The notes: generated by a model not told the origin, from the sequence alone. A DNA stretch of 64,000 nucleotides from Aquitalea magnusonii (GCF_002217795.2 NZ_AP018823.1:2232001-2296000); one strand, 5' to 3'. Counted from the first letter of the stretch, positions 40,621 to 49,099 are shown. A program made the numbers and translations.

Positions 40621-42546
40621 TTAGTCATACCAATTGCTGCGCGCCTGCTGCCGGGCGCGCGACTGAGCCTGCGCGGCCAGGCGCACCGCCACATTGGCGG
40701 CACCGTATTGCTGGTAGCCCGCGCGGCGTTGCAGCAGTTCGAAGAAGAAGCGGTCTTCAAACTGGGCGGTGTACACATGCAGCATTTCTCCGCCTTGGGC
40801 ATCTCGGTCGTACAGGATGTTGGCCGCGGCCAGGCTGGCGACAAATTCATCCGGCAGATCGAAGCGCGCGGCCAGATCGTCGTAGTAGTTACGCGGAATT
40901 TCCAGCAAGGGCACGCCGCTTTCCCGCGCCGCGGCCACCGCAGCAAAGATGTCGTCGGTAGCAAAGGCAATGTGCTGCACGCCGGAACCCCGATAGGTGG
41001 ACACCGAGCGGGCAATGGCGGTATTGCGGTTTTCCGAGATATTGAGCGGAATGCGGATGCTGCCATCCGGGCTGTGCAGCACCCGGCTTTTCACCAGTCC
41101 ATAGGGGTCGGGCAGCACGTGCTCGTTCTCGGCCTTGAAGCCATACACGGCGCGAAAGAACAGCATCCAGGCGTCCATCGTTTCCTCCGGCAGGCCCAGC
41201 GCGAAGTGGTCGATGCCGGTGAGCAGGCCTTGCTTGCCTGCGGCACCCGGCAGCATGTCGAAGTCGGACTGGTAAATGCTGCTGCCGTCCGCGCCGGGGT
41301 CCACCAGGTATTGCAGGCTGCCATCCGGCGCACGCACAGCGGGAATCTGCCGCTCGTTGGGGCCGACGCGGCTTTCAAACGAGCGGGCGCGATACTGCTT
41401 GGCGCGTTGCAGGGCCTGGGCGCTGTCATTCACCCGGAAGGCGGATGCGCACAGCGACGGGCCATGTGCCACGAAAAAGGCATGGGCGAAGGAGTCCGGC
41501 TCCGAGTTGAGAATCAGGTTGATGCCCCCCTGACGGTACAGGTTGACGCTCTTGGATTTGTGCTGCCCGGCATGGGCAAAGCCCAGTTTGCCGAACCAGC
41601 GCGCCAGGCGGCTGGCGGCGGCCTCGTCCACGGCGAATTCCAGAAACTCCACCCCGTCGTACTGCGGCTGCGGTGCTGGGACAAACAACTGCGGCAGTAC
41701 GGCGGCGGCACTGGGTTCCGCGCTGGCGGCCAGTCGGGCGCGGGTGCTTTCTTCCAGATACAGCAAGCCACGGCGGCCGTCTGCCGCAGTACCGCCGGTG
41801 GGTGCCGCGCGGAAACCGTCGTTGAAAATTTCCAGACTCAGCGGGCCCTGATAGCCGCTTTGCAGGATGGGACCGAGGAAAGCAGGCAGGTCGAACTCGC
41901 CCTGACCGGGGAAGCAGCGGAAATGGCGGCTCCACTCCAGCACGTCCATATTGAGGATGGGCGCATCGGCCAGTTGCAGGAATACGATCTTGTCGCCCGG
42001 AATTTCCGTCAGGCGCGACAGGTCGTCCTTGATCGACAGGGTGTGGAAGCTGTCCAGAATCACGCCCAGATTGGGGTGGTCCACCGTTTTGACGATGTCC
42101 CACACCTGACGGTAGGAATTCACATGCTGGCCCCAGGCCAGCGCCTCGTAACCCACCAGCACTTCATGCCTTGCCGCCAGCTCGGCCAGCTGGTGCAGGT
42201 CGTCGGCAAGCACCGCGTTATCGCGGATCACATCCGGCTGCACATTGCTGCACACCAGGATGCGGTCTGTTCCCAGCTCGTGCATCAGCTCGAACTTGCG
42301 TTCGGCCCGTTCCAGATTGTGTTGCAGACGGTCGCGGCGGCAGCCTTCGAAGTCGCGGAAAGGCTGGAACAGCATGATCTGCAATCCCAGCTCCTGACAC
42401 AGGCGGCGCACATCCCGTGGCGAACCGTCGAAATACAGCAGGTCGTTTTCAAAGATTTCTACGCCCTGAAAGCCGGCAGCGGCAATCGCCTCCAGTTTCT
42501 CGGGTAGGGTTCCGCTCAGAGAAACGGTGGCAATACAGTGTTGCAT
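40621..42546 (-). CDS. quiC: 3-dehydroshikimate dehydratase, fused TIM barrel + VOC domain
   Basis: A 641-residue bacterial QuiC. ATG 42546 is preferred (GAGG 9 nt upstream). Residues 1-280 are the dehydratase TIM barrel with the metal/catalytic set E135, D166, Q192 and E240. Residues ~300-620 are a 4-hydroxyphenylpyruvate-dioxygenase-like VOC domain keeping its His (GIDHFALG, VQHIAFAT) and Glu (FFFELLQ) ligands. It converts 3-dehydroshikimate to protocatechuate, linking quinate/shikimate use to the lig operon. Length matches the Pseudomonas fused type. It is divergent from the quinate/shikimate dehydrogenase gene. Confidence 0.93.
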   Translation of the reverse strand: MQHCIATVSLSGTLPEKLEAIAAAGFQGVEIFENDLLYFDGSPRDVRRLCQELGLQIMLFQPFRDFEGCRRDRLQHNLERAERKFELMHELGTDRILVCSNVQPDVIRDNAVLADDLHQLAELAARHEVLVGYEALAWGQHVNSYRQVWDIVKTVDHPNLGVILDSFHTLSIKDDLSRLTEIPGDKIVFLQLADAPILNMDVLEWSRHFRCFPGQGEFDLPAFLGPILQSGYQGPLSLEIFNDGFRAAPTGGTAADGRRGLLYLEESTRARLAASAEPSAAAVLPQLFVPAPQPQYDGVEFLEFAVDEAAASRLARWFGKLGFAHAGQHKSKSVNLYRQGGINLILNSEPDSFAHAFFVAHGPSLCASAFRVNDSAQALQRAKQYRARSFESRVGPNERQIPAVRAPDGSLQYLVDPGADGSSIYQSDFDMLPGAAGKQGLLTGIDHFALGLPEETMDAWMLFFRAVYGFKAENEHVLPDPYGLVKSRVLHSPDGSIRIPLNISENRNTAIARSVSTYRGSGVQHIAFATDDIFAAVAAARESGVPLLEIPRNYYDDLAARFDLPDEFVASLAAANILYDRDAQGGEMLHVYTAQFEDRFFFELLQRRAGYQQYGAANVAVRLAAQAQSRARQQARSNWYD

Positions 42547-42665
42547 GGTGGTCATCCTCAATGGGGAAACTGGCGCTGGCGGCGCACCGCTCTGGGTTTG
42601 AGTCCTGGTCTGGCGATGCTGCCGGTTTACTTATTTCGTACCAAAAGGTACATTTCAATCTTAGC

Positions 42666-42679
42666 GTGAAAATTTTCAC
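42666..42679. promoter_or_regulatory. Perfect 14-bp palindrome between quiC and the dehydrogenase
   Basis: GTGAAAATTTTCAC is a perfect palindrome in the 235-bp divergent promoter region. A second small inverted repeat, GTACC-AAAA-GGTAC, lies at 42638-42651. Both are plausible operators for coordinated control of the two divergent hydroaromatic genes. Confidence 0.55.
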
Positions 42680-42709
42680 TGCACCAGTGCGTTTCCCTGT
42701 TCCCGCCAT

Positions 42710-42737
42710 CCCGCACACGGCCTATGCCGTGTGCGGG
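42710..42737 (+). promoter_or_regulatory. Strong leader hairpin before the quinate/shikimate dehydrogenase
   Basis: CCCGCACACGGC-CTAT-GCCGTGTGCGGG is a perfect 12-bp stem with a 4-nt loop, ending 44 nt before the start codon. There is no T-run, so it is not a standard terminator. It may be an mRNA stability or attenuation element. Confidence 0.55.
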
Positions 42738-42781
42738 GTGCATGCCGCCCGCCGCGGCAATCAAGCAAAAAAGACCAACAC

Positions 42782-43645
42782 ATGTCTGCATCCACCTCCG
42801 CTGCCAGCACGCTGTTGCTGGGCCTGATCGGCCAAAGCATCCAGGGCTCGCGCTCGCCACAGCTACACGAAGAAGAAGCCCGCCAGCTGGGCCTGCGCTG
42901 TCTGTATCAATTACACGACCTGCCGCAGGACACCAGCGCTGCGGGGCTGGACACGCTGCTGACCGCCATGCAGACCGTGGGCTATGCCGGCTGCAACATC
43001 ACCCATCCGTTCAAGCAAACCGTGCTGGCCTGTCTGGACAGCCTGTCGGACGATGCCGCCGCCATTGGCGCGGTGAATACCGTGCAGTTGCGTGATGGCA
43101 AACGCATTGGCCACAACACCGACTGGTGGGGCTTTGCCCAGTCCTTCCAGCAGCAATGGCCGCAGGCCAGGCTGGACAAGGTGGTGCAACTGGGCGCGGG
43201 CGGTGCCGGTGCCGCCGTAGCCCATGCCATCCTCACCCTGGGTGCGCAAAGACTGGCACTACACGATGCCGACCCGGCGCGCGCCAGCGCACTGGCGGCA
43301 CGGCTGAACCAGCGCTTTGGTGCCGGGCGGGTGGTGGTGGCCGACGATGTGGCCGGAGAACTGGCCGCTGCCGACGGCCTGATCCAGGCCACGCCGATTG
43401 GCATGCAAGGCCACCCCGGCCTGCCGCTGCCAGTGGAATGGCTGCATCCGGCCTTGTGGGTGGCCGACGTGATTTACTTCCCGCGCGAAACCGCCTTGCT
43501 CAAGGCGGCAAAGGCGCTGGGCTGCGCTACCATGAATGGCGGCGGCATGGTGGTGTATCAGGCTGCGGGCGCATTCCGCCTGTTCAGCGGCCTGAACCCG
43601 GATGCCCAGCGCATGGCCCGGCATTTTGCCAGCCTCAGCGACTGA
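42782..43645 (+). CDS. Quinate/shikimate dehydrogenase (NAD-type)
   Basis: A 287-residue AroE-fold enzyme starting at ATG 42782. The substrate Ser motif GSRSPQLHEEE, catalytic Lys in NITHPFKQTV, the NTDWWGF motif with catalytic Asp and the dinucleotide loop LGAGGAGAAVAHAIL are all intact. The SRSPxxHE pattern is that of catabolic quinate/shikimate dehydrogenases rather than biosynthetic AroE. It would oxidise quinate to 3-dehydroquinate or shikimate to 3-dehydroshikimate. Divergent from quiC and upstream of the split QuiC-like pair. Confidence 0.88.
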   Translation: MSASTSAASTLLLGLIGQSIQGSRSPQLHEEEARQLGLRCLYQLHDLPQDTSAAGLDTLLTAMQTVGYAGCNITHPFKQTVLACLDSLSDDAAAIGAVNTVQLRDGKRIGHNTDWWGFAQSFQQQWPQARLDKVVQLGAGGAGAAVAHAILTLGAQRLALHDADPARASALAARLNQRFGAGRVVVADDVAGELAAADGLIQATPIGMQGHPGLPLPVEWLHPALWVADVIYFPRETALLKAAKALGCATMNGGGMVVYQAAGAFRLFSGLNPDAQRMARHFASLSD

Positions 43646-43707
43646 AGCTGACAGATTGAACCGGCAAGCTCTTGTTGAACCCGCAGCCCTTACCAGACAG
43701 GTTCCCC

Positions 43708-44541
43708 ATGTCCGACACCCTTCCCTTTAGCAGCCGGCCCAACCCCATGGGCACGGACGGCATCGAATTTGTTGAATTTGCCACCACCGACCCGACAGCC
43801 CTTGGCCAACTGCTGCAGGCCATGGGTTTTCGCTGTACCGCCCGGCACCGTTCCAAACAGGTGCTGTTGTACCGTCAGGGCGATATCAACTTCATCGTCA
43901 ATGCCGAGCCGGACAGCTTTGCCCAGCATTACGCGCAGCAGCGCGGCCACAGCATTTGCGCCATTGCGCTGCGGGTGAAGGATGCACGCGCAGCCACCTT
44001 GCGCGCCCGCGAACTGGGGGCATGGGAAGTGGATATGGGCACCGGGGTGATGGAATTACACATTCCGGCCTTCCAGGGTGTGGGCGGTTCGCTGCTGTAT
44101 CTGGTAGACCGCTATGGCGAGCACTCCATTTACGATGTGGACTTCCTGCCGCTGAACGCGGATAGCCAGGCTACGGATGCCGGGCTGAGCCGCATCAGCC
44201 TGCTGACCCAGAGCGTACCGTTGGAGCGCATTGGTGACTGGCAGGACTTCTACCAGCACCTGTTCGGTTTTGAGCAAACCACTGCAGCCGATACCACGGA
44301 CAGCCGCCTGCTGCTAAGCCCCTGCGGCAAGATCCAGCTGCGCTTGCAGGCCGCCGTGCTGGAGCATGGCATTAGCGAGGGCATGACCGGTGTCACGCTG
44401 GCCAGCCATGACATGGCCCTCACCCGCCAGCAGCTGCAACAACAGGGGCTGGGCCTGTCCGGCCCGCAACAACTGGTGCGGCACGCGCTGGAGCATGCCG
44501 GCTTGCTGCAATTTGCCATCAGCAAGGAACAGGGGAACTGA
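43708..44541 (+). CDS. HPPD-like VOC protein lacking metal ligands
   Basis: A 277-residue protein starting at ATG 43708 that aligns with the C-terminal VOC half of QuiC: IEFVEFATTDPTALGQLLQA, LLYRQGDINFIVNAEPDSFA and WQDFYQHLFGFEQ. At the three positions that bind metal in QuiC and HPPD it has Leu (SRISLLTQ for GIDHFALG), Gly (MTGVTLAS for VQHIAFAT) and Phe (LLQFAIS for FFFELLQ). So it is probably not a metal-dependent dioxygenase; a structural partner or ligand-binding role is possible. It lies 1 nt upstream of the TIM-barrel gene, so the pair forms a split QuiC. Confidence 0.8.
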   Translation: MSDTLPFSSRPNPMGTDGIEFVEFATTDPTALGQLLQAMGFRCTARHRSKQVLLYRQGDINFIVNAEPDSFAQHYAQQRGHSICAIALRVKDARAATLRARELGAWEVDMGTGVMELHIPAFQGVGGSLLYLVDRYGEHSIYDVDFLPLNADSQATDAGLSRISLLTQSVPLERIGDWQDFYQHLFGFEQTTAADTTDSRLLLSPCGKIQLRLQAAVLEHGISEGMTGVTLASHDMALTRQQLQQQGLGLSGPQQLVRHALEHAGLLQFAISKEQGN

Positions 44542-44542
44542 C

Positions 44543-45406
44543 ATGGACGCCAGCCGCTTTGCCATTGATACCGCCCCCTTGCAGGGCAAGCTGCAAGACA
44601 AGCTGCAGGCCATGTCCGCCGCCGGTTTCTCCCGCCTCACGCTGTGGGCGCAGGACCTGATGAACGAACAGGAAGGCGGCCTGGCACAAACCGTGCGCAC
44701 GGTGCGCCACAGCGGCATGAAGGTGATCGGCTTCGAGGCGCTGCGCGACTTCGAAGGCATGAGCGGCCGCTTTCTGGAATACAAGATAGACCTGGCCAAA
44801 ACCATGATGCGCATGATGCAGCAGGTGGGCGCGGAGCTGCTGGTGGTATCGGCCACCACCTCGCCCAATGCGGTGGGCGACCTGGAAACCACCGCCGCCC
44901 ATCTGCGCCTGCTGTCCACGCTGGCAACGCCCCTGGGCATCCGCATCGGCTTCGAGCCGCTGGCCTGGGGCCGTTATGTACACGACTACCACGCGGCATG
45001 GCAGGTGGTGGAAATGGTGAACCGGCAGAACGTGGGCCTGGTGCTGGACAGCTTCCACCTGTTTGCCCGTGGCATCCCGCTGGACGACCTGTACCGCATC
45101 CCCATGCACAAGCTGTTTCTGGTGCAGTTGTCCGATGCCATGAGCGACTACCTGCCGCTGCTGGAAGAAATGGTGCATATCTCGCGCCACCAGCGCTCCT
45201 TCCCCGGCGAGGGAGTACACAGCATGGCGGTGGTGGACATGCTGGTGCGGCTGGAAATGGCCGGTTATCAGGGCAATTACGCCTTTGAAGTGGCCAATGA
45301 CGAATTTCTTAGCCAGGACGCGCACAGTGTGGCCAGCCGCGCCGCCCGTTCGGTGGACTGGCTGTGCCGCACCGTCAGCCAGCGCCTGCAGGACAGCGGC
45401 TGCTAA
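44543..45406 (+). CDS. Stand-alone 3-dehydroshikimate dehydratase-like TIM barrel
   Basis: A 287-residue TIM barrel starting at ATG 44543, matching the N-terminal half of QuiC in length and motifs. The metal/catalytic set is conserved: E138 (IGFEPLAWG), D169 (LVLDSFHLF), Q195 (FLVQLSDAM) and E249 (YAFEVANDE). Shared blocks such as GFEALRDFEG correspond to QuiC FQPFRDFEG. It likely dehydrates 3-dehydroshikimate or a close analogue. With the upstream VOC gene it duplicates QuiC as two polypeptides in reversed domain order. Confidence 0.82.
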   Translation: MDASRFAIDTAPLQGKLQDKLQAMSAAGFSRLTLWAQDLMNEQEGGLAQTVRTVRHSGMKVIGFEALRDFEGMSGRFLEYKIDLAKTMMRMMQQVGAELLVVSATTSPNAVGDLETTAAHLRLLSTLATPLGIRIGFEPLAWGRYVHDYHAAWQVVEMVNRQNVGLVLDSFHLFARGIPLDDLYRIPMHKLFLVQLSDAMSDYLPLLEEMVHISRHQRSFPGEGVHSMAVVDMLVRLEMAGYQGNYAFEVANDEFLSQDAHSVASRAARSVDWLCRTVSQRLQDSGC

Positions 45407-45408
45407 GC

Positions 45409-45517
45409 GCGGCTGACAAAACCCCTGCTGCAGCCTTGCGCCTCCTTGCCATACATTTATGTACTGTCGGCGTCGGCGCGCCTTGCCTCAGGGACGCTAC
45501 GCTATTTTGTTAGCCGC
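45409..45517. repeat. Dispersed 109-bp element with terminal inverted repeats, copy B
   Basis: The ends GCGGCTGACAAAA (45409-45421) and TTTTGTTAGCCGC (45505-45517) are inverted repeats with one mismatch. The interior shares CTGCTGC, CCTTGCCATAC, GTACTGTCGGCGTCGGCGCG and CTACGCTATTTTGTTAGCC with copy A. It fills the gap between two convergent genes, starting 2 nt after one stop and ending 6 nt before the other. Confidence 0.87.
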
Positions 45518-45523
45518 TCTGTA

Positions 45524-46441
45524 TCATCGCGGCAGTTGCGCCGCCAGCGCCTGCTGCGTCACCTGCTCCAGCCGCTGGCGCAACCAGATGTGCAGCGGGT
45601 CGTGGCGATGGCGCTGGTGCCATACCAGATACATCGGCATGTCCGGGCAAGAGAGCGGCGGCGCACAACTGGCCAGCCCCGCCAGCAGGTTGCTGGCCAG
45701 CAAGCCCGGCAAAGTAGCCAGCCGGCAACTGCCCTGCACAAAAGGTGCGATGCCGGCAAAACCCGGTAGCCAGGCGGCAATGCGCCGCCTTACCCCCTGC
45801 CCGGCCAGAAAATCATCAATATCCAGCATGCGCGGTGGCGTATAGCCCACCGTAACATGCTCGGCCGCCAGATAGTCGTCCAGACTGGCCGGTGCCGCAC
45901 GGCAGCCTGCGTCGTAAAACACCCGGTAGTGGTCGGCAAACAGCCGCTTTTGCACGATGTCGCTGCCATCCGGCGGGCGCGGGGTGATCACCAGATCGCA
46001 CTCATCACTGCGCAGCATCTCCACAGAGGGGATGCCGGAGGGCAACACTCGCAGCGACACGCCCGGCGCTTCGGCCTGCAACAGCCCCAGCAGGCGCGGC
46101 AGCAGCAAATCCCGTTGCAAATCGTTGGCGGCAATGCTGATGGTGCGCTGCAAACGGGCCGGATCAAAACTGGCGGCACTGACAAAGCGGCGCATGTCTT
46201 CCAGCAGGCTGCGCGCGTGCTGGGCCAGCGCCTCGGCCCGTACCGTGGGCGAGATGCCGCGGCCGGACTTCACAAACAGCGGGTCGTCCACAATCAGCCG
46301 CAGCTTGTCCAGCGCATGACTGACCGCCGACTGGGTCATGTCCAGCCGCTCTGCCGCACGGGTGACCGAGCGCTCCTCCATCACCGTCAGCAGTAATTGC
46401 AGCAGCCGGCCATCCAGCTGCAAATGATCGAAATTTTTCAT
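45524..46441 (-). CDS. LysR-family regulator of the orphan ligAB-like pair
   Basis: A 305-residue LysR protein. The HTH is LLQLLLTVMEERSVTRAAER then MTQSAVSHALDKLRLIVDD, the NodD/NahR-type arrangement found in many aromatic-catabolism regulators; the effector domain follows (TISIAANDLQRDLLLPRL). It is divergent from the ligA-like gene with 84 bp between starts. That gap holds ATGC (46444-46447) and GCAT (46461-46464) flanking GGTTTACC, a possible binding site. Likely inducer: an aromatic acid or pathway intermediate. Confidence 0.9.
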   Translation of the reverse strand: MKNFDHLQLDGRLLQLLLTVMEERSVTRAAERLDMTQSAVSHALDKLRLIVDDPLFVKSGRGISPTVRAEALAQHARSLLEDMRRFVSAASFDPARLQRTISIAANDLQRDLLLPRLLGLLQAEAPGVSLRVLPSGIPSVEMLRSDECDLVITPRPPDGSDIVQKRLFADHYRVFYDAGCRAAPASLDDYLAAEHVTVGYTPPRMLDIDDFLAGQGVRRRIAAWLPGFAGIAPFVQGSCRLATLPGLLASNLLAGLASCAPPLSCPDMPMYLVWHQRHRHDPLHIWLRQRLEQVTQQALAAQLPR

Positions 46442-46525
46442 CTATGCCATCCGGTTTACCGCATTTATCTCCATACCGCAAACAGGGACACTGAACTCAC
46501 CAGAATCAACAAGGGAGAACAAGTG

Positions 46526-46876
46526 ATGGCGGAGCAACAACGCGTTTCCATTCCGGGAACCACCCTGTTTGACGACATTCAGGCGCAGAAGGGTTATGCC
46601 CTCAACAAGATGTGCTTTTCCTTCAACGACAAGGCCAACCGCGACGCCTTCAAGGCCGACGAAGCCGCCTACTGCGCCCGCTTCGGCCTGACCGCGCCGC
46701 AACTGGCTGCGGTGCAAAGCCGCAATGTGCTGCAACTGATTGCCGCTGGCGGCAATGTTTACTACCTGGCCAAGTTTGCCGGCATCTTCGGCCTGGACGT
46801 GCAGGACATCGGTGCCCAGCAAACCGGCATGAGCAAAGACGAATTCAAACAGAAACTCCTGAACGCGGGACAATAA
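46526..46876 (+). CDS. Extradiol dioxygenase alpha subunit (LigA-like), orphan pair
   Basis: A 116-residue LigA-type small subunit starting at ATG 46526, with GGGAG upstream. Signature segments are GYALNKMCFSFNDKANRDAF, LQLIAAGGNVYYLAKFAG and GMSKDEFKQKLLNAG. LigA-type subunits cap the active site of LigB-type catalytic subunits. It is shorter than the alpha subunit in the lig operon (147 aa) and diverged from it, so the pair may prefer another substrate such as gallate. Two nt separate it from the beta gene. Confidence 0.85.
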   Translation: MAEQQRVSIPGTTLFDDIQAQKGYALNKMCFSFNDKANRDAFKADEAAYCARFGLTAPQLAAVQSRNVLQLIAAGGNVYYLAKFAGIFGLDVQDIGAQQTGMSKDEFKQKLLNAGQ

Positions 46877-46878
46877 TC

Positions 46879-47721
46879 ATGGCAAAAATCGTAGGCAGCA
46901 TCGTTACCTCCCACGTTCCGGCCATCGGCCGTGCCATTGCCGGCAATCTGCAGAACGAACCGTACTGGAAGCCGTTTTTCGACGCCTTCCCGCCCATCCA
47001 TCGCTGGCTGGACGAAGTGAAACCCGACGTTGCCGTGGTGGTGTACAACGACCACGGCCTGAATTTCTTCCTGGACAAGATGCCCACCTTCTCGGTAGGT
47101 GCCGCGCCGGAATACCGCAATGCCGACGAAGGCTGGGGCATTCCCACCCTGCCGCCGTTTACTGGTGACACCGAGCTGTCCTGGCACCTGATCAATCAGC
47201 TGGTGAACAAGGAGTTCGACCTCACCACCTGTCAGGAAATGCTGGTGGACCATGCCTTCACCCTGCCCTTGAAACTGCTGTGGCCGCAAGAAGGCGCCTG
47301 CCCGATCAAGGTGGTGCCGGTGTGCATCAACACCGTGCAGTTCCCCATTCCCTCGGCCAGCCGCTGCTACAAGCTGGGCGAGGCCATTGGCGAAGCCATC
47401 AGCGCCTGGGATTCCGACGCCCGCGTGGTGGTGATCGGCACCGGCGGCCTGTCGCATCAGCTGGATGGCGAACGCGCCGGTTTCATCAACAAGCCCTTCG
47501 ACCTGCAATTCATGCAAAGCCTGGTGGACAAGCCCAAATGGGCCACCCAGTACACGGTGGAGCAACTGGTGGAGCATACCGGCTCGCAAGGCATCGAGCT
47601 GCTGATGTGGCTGGCTGCCCGCGCCACCATCAAGGGCGATGTGCGCGCGCTGCAAAACACCTACCATCTGCCGATTTCCAACACCGCTGCCGGTGTGATG
47701 TTGCTGGAACCGCTTGCCTGA
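46879..47721 (+). CDS. Extradiol dioxygenase beta subunit (LigB-like), orphan pair
   Basis: A 280-residue class III extradiol dioxygenase subunit. Iron and catalytic residues by comparison with LigB are H12 (TSHVPAIG), H59 (VYNDHGLNF), a Glu in GSQGIELLMW and the acid-base H193 (GTGGLSHQLDG). It cleaves protocatechuate 4,5 or a related catechol such as gallate. With the preceding alpha gene it forms a second, LysR-linked dioxygenase beside the lig operon. A strong terminator follows at 47810. Confidence 0.88.
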   Translation: MAKIVGSIVTSHVPAIGRAIAGNLQNEPYWKPFFDAFPPIHRWLDEVKPDVAVVVYNDHGLNFFLDKMPTFSVGAAPEYRNADEGWGIPTLPPFTGDTELSWHLINQLVNKEFDLTTCQEMLVDHAFTLPLKLLWPQEGACPIKVVPVCINTVQFPIPSASRCYKLGEAIGEAISAWDSDARVVVIGTGGLSHQLDGERAGFINKPFDLQFMQSLVDKPKWATQYTVEQLVEHTGSQGIELLMWLAARATIKGDVRALQNTYHLPISNTAAGVMLLEPLA

Positions 47722-47809
47722 GGACCGCGCGCCTGCAGCCATCTCTGACGGGCGGCAGGCCGCAAACCCATACACTGTTTGTCAGCACCATCTCCTCCTT
47801 CGCTGAACA

Positions 47810-47834
47810 CCCGGCCTTGTGCCGGGATTTTTTT
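47810..47834 (+). terminator. Intrinsic terminator of the orphan ligAB-like pair
   Basis: CCCGGC-CTTGT-GCCGGG followed by A and seven T, 89 nt after the beta-subunit stop. Confidence 0.85.
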
Positions 47835-47924
47835 GCCCCTTCCCTGCCAATTGAAGAAGGAAGCCTCGCCTTCTTGATAAAAGGCGAGATATCGCAGGCG
47901 ATTGCAGGCGGCGGCTTTGCAGGC

Positions 47925-47955
47925 AAAAAAAGGCCGACAGGAACACCCCGTCGGC
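47925..47955 (-). terminator. Intrinsic terminator of the aldo/keto reductase gene
   Basis: Minus strand: a GCCGAC / GTCGGC stem (47955-47933) with an 11-nt loop, followed by C and seven T; 54 nt after the stop codon. Confidence 0.8.
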
Positions 47956-48008
47956 ATGGGTTCACACCCCAGATGGAAGCAATGGTGTGGTCATCTCCTG
48001 CCCGGCTA

Positions 48009-49016
48009 TCAGGCTGGCTGAACAGAAACGCCAAATTCCTCGGTGTCGATTTCCTGCTGGGTGGCGGCGTTGTAGCGCGCACCGCTCACCGTGTTTTCAT
48101 TGACAATGGCGTCCAGACGGGTCAGCACTTCCATGTCCAGCGTCACTGTGTCGGCCGACAGGTTTTCCTGCAGATGGCGGAGATTGCTGGTGCCTGGAAT
48201 CGGAATCACCTGTTCGCTTTGTGCCAGCAGCCAGCCCATGGCCAGTTGGGCCAGGGTAAAGCCGGTTTCGGTGGCCAGCCCCTGCAATGCATCCAACAGG
48301 CGCAGGTTGCGGCTAAAGTGTTCGGCCTGGAAGCGCGGCATGGCGCGGCGGATGTCGTTGGCAGCAAAGCCGGACGGGTCACGCACGCCACCGGCCAGGA
48401 AACCACGGCCCAGCGGGCTGAAGGCTACCAGGGCCACGTTCTGGGCGCGGCAGGCATCCAGCAGCGCGATTTCCGGATTGCGCGTCCACAGCGAATATTC
48501 ACTTTGCACCGCGGCAATCGGGTGTACCGCCTGGGCGCGGGCCAGCGTGGCGGCGGAAACCTCGGACAGGCCGATGCTGCGGATCTTGCCCGCGGCCACC
48601 AGATCAGCCAGCGCGCCAACCGAATCCTCAATCGGCACCTGGCGGTCCCAGCGGTGCAGGTAGTAGAGGTCAATCACATCGGTTTGCAGGCGGCGCAGGC
48701 TGTCCTCGCAGGTCTGGCGCAGGGTGTCCGGCCTGCCGTCTATCACCCGTTTGCCTTCCACCCCGGTCATGCCGCACTTGCTGGTGAGCACAATCTGCTG
48801 ACGATGCGGCTTTAATACTCGCCCCACCAGCTCTTCATTGGCACCAAAACCGTACAGCGCGGCGGTATCAAACAGGGTGACGCCCGCATCCAGCGCTGCC
48901 AGCAATACCTGGCCGCCCTGCTCGGCAGACGGTGGCACGCCATAGGCGTGACTGAGATTCATGCAGCCAAGGCCGATGGCAGAAACGGTAAACGGGCCAA
49001 GCTGTCGCTGTTTCAT
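48009..49016 (-). CDS. Aldo/keto reductase
   Basis: A 335-residue AKR starting at ATG 49016 (AAGGA upstream; the longer frame to 49064 reads into a terminator). The family tetrad is visible: Asp in TLFDTAALYG, Tyr in the same segment, Lys in VLTSKCGM and His in YYLHRWD. The AKR signature ending PIPGTSNLRHLQENL binds NADPH. The substrate is unknown. It sits downstream of the lig operon terminator and may act on aldehydes of the pathway, which is only a contextual guess. Confidence 0.88.
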   Translation of the reverse strand: MKQRQLGPFTVSAIGLGCMNLSHAYGVPPSAEQGGQVLLAALDAGVTLFDTAALYGFGANEELVGRVLKPHRQQIVLTSKCGMTGVEGKRVIDGRPDTLRQTCEDSLRRLQTDVIDLYYLHRWDRQVPIEDSVGALADLVAAGKIRSIGLSEVSAATLARAQAVHPIAAVQSEYSLWTRNPEIALLDACRAQNVALVAFSPLGRGFLAGGVRDPSGFAANDIRRAMPRFQAEHFSRNLRLLDALQGLATETGFTLAQLAMGWLLAQSEQVIPIPGTSNLRHLQENLSADTVTLDMEVLTRLDAIVNENTVSGARYNAATQQEIDTEEFGVSVQPA

Positions 49017-49054
49017 GGAACTGTCCTTGCACTGTCTGACGGGGACCCTGCAAC

Positions 49055-49099
49055 AAAAAGACAAGGTCAGCCGGTTTGCAACAAACCGGACTGCCTTGT
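49055..49099 (-). terminator. Terminator/attenuator between ligC and the aldo/keto reductase
   Basis: On the minus strand ACAAGG...CCGGTTTG pairs with CAAACCGG...CCTTGT (49099-49061; 8-bp inner and 6-bp outer stems with a 4-nt internal mismatch, 3-nt loop), followed by C and T5. It ends only 39 nt before the aldo/keto reductase start, leaving little room for a separate promoter, so read-through control is possible. Confidence 0.75.

Noticed and set aside
40606..42507. Plus-strand open frame of 633 codons opposite quiC
   Set aside because: Antisense shadow of a well-recognised fused dehydratase; no start signal or domain.
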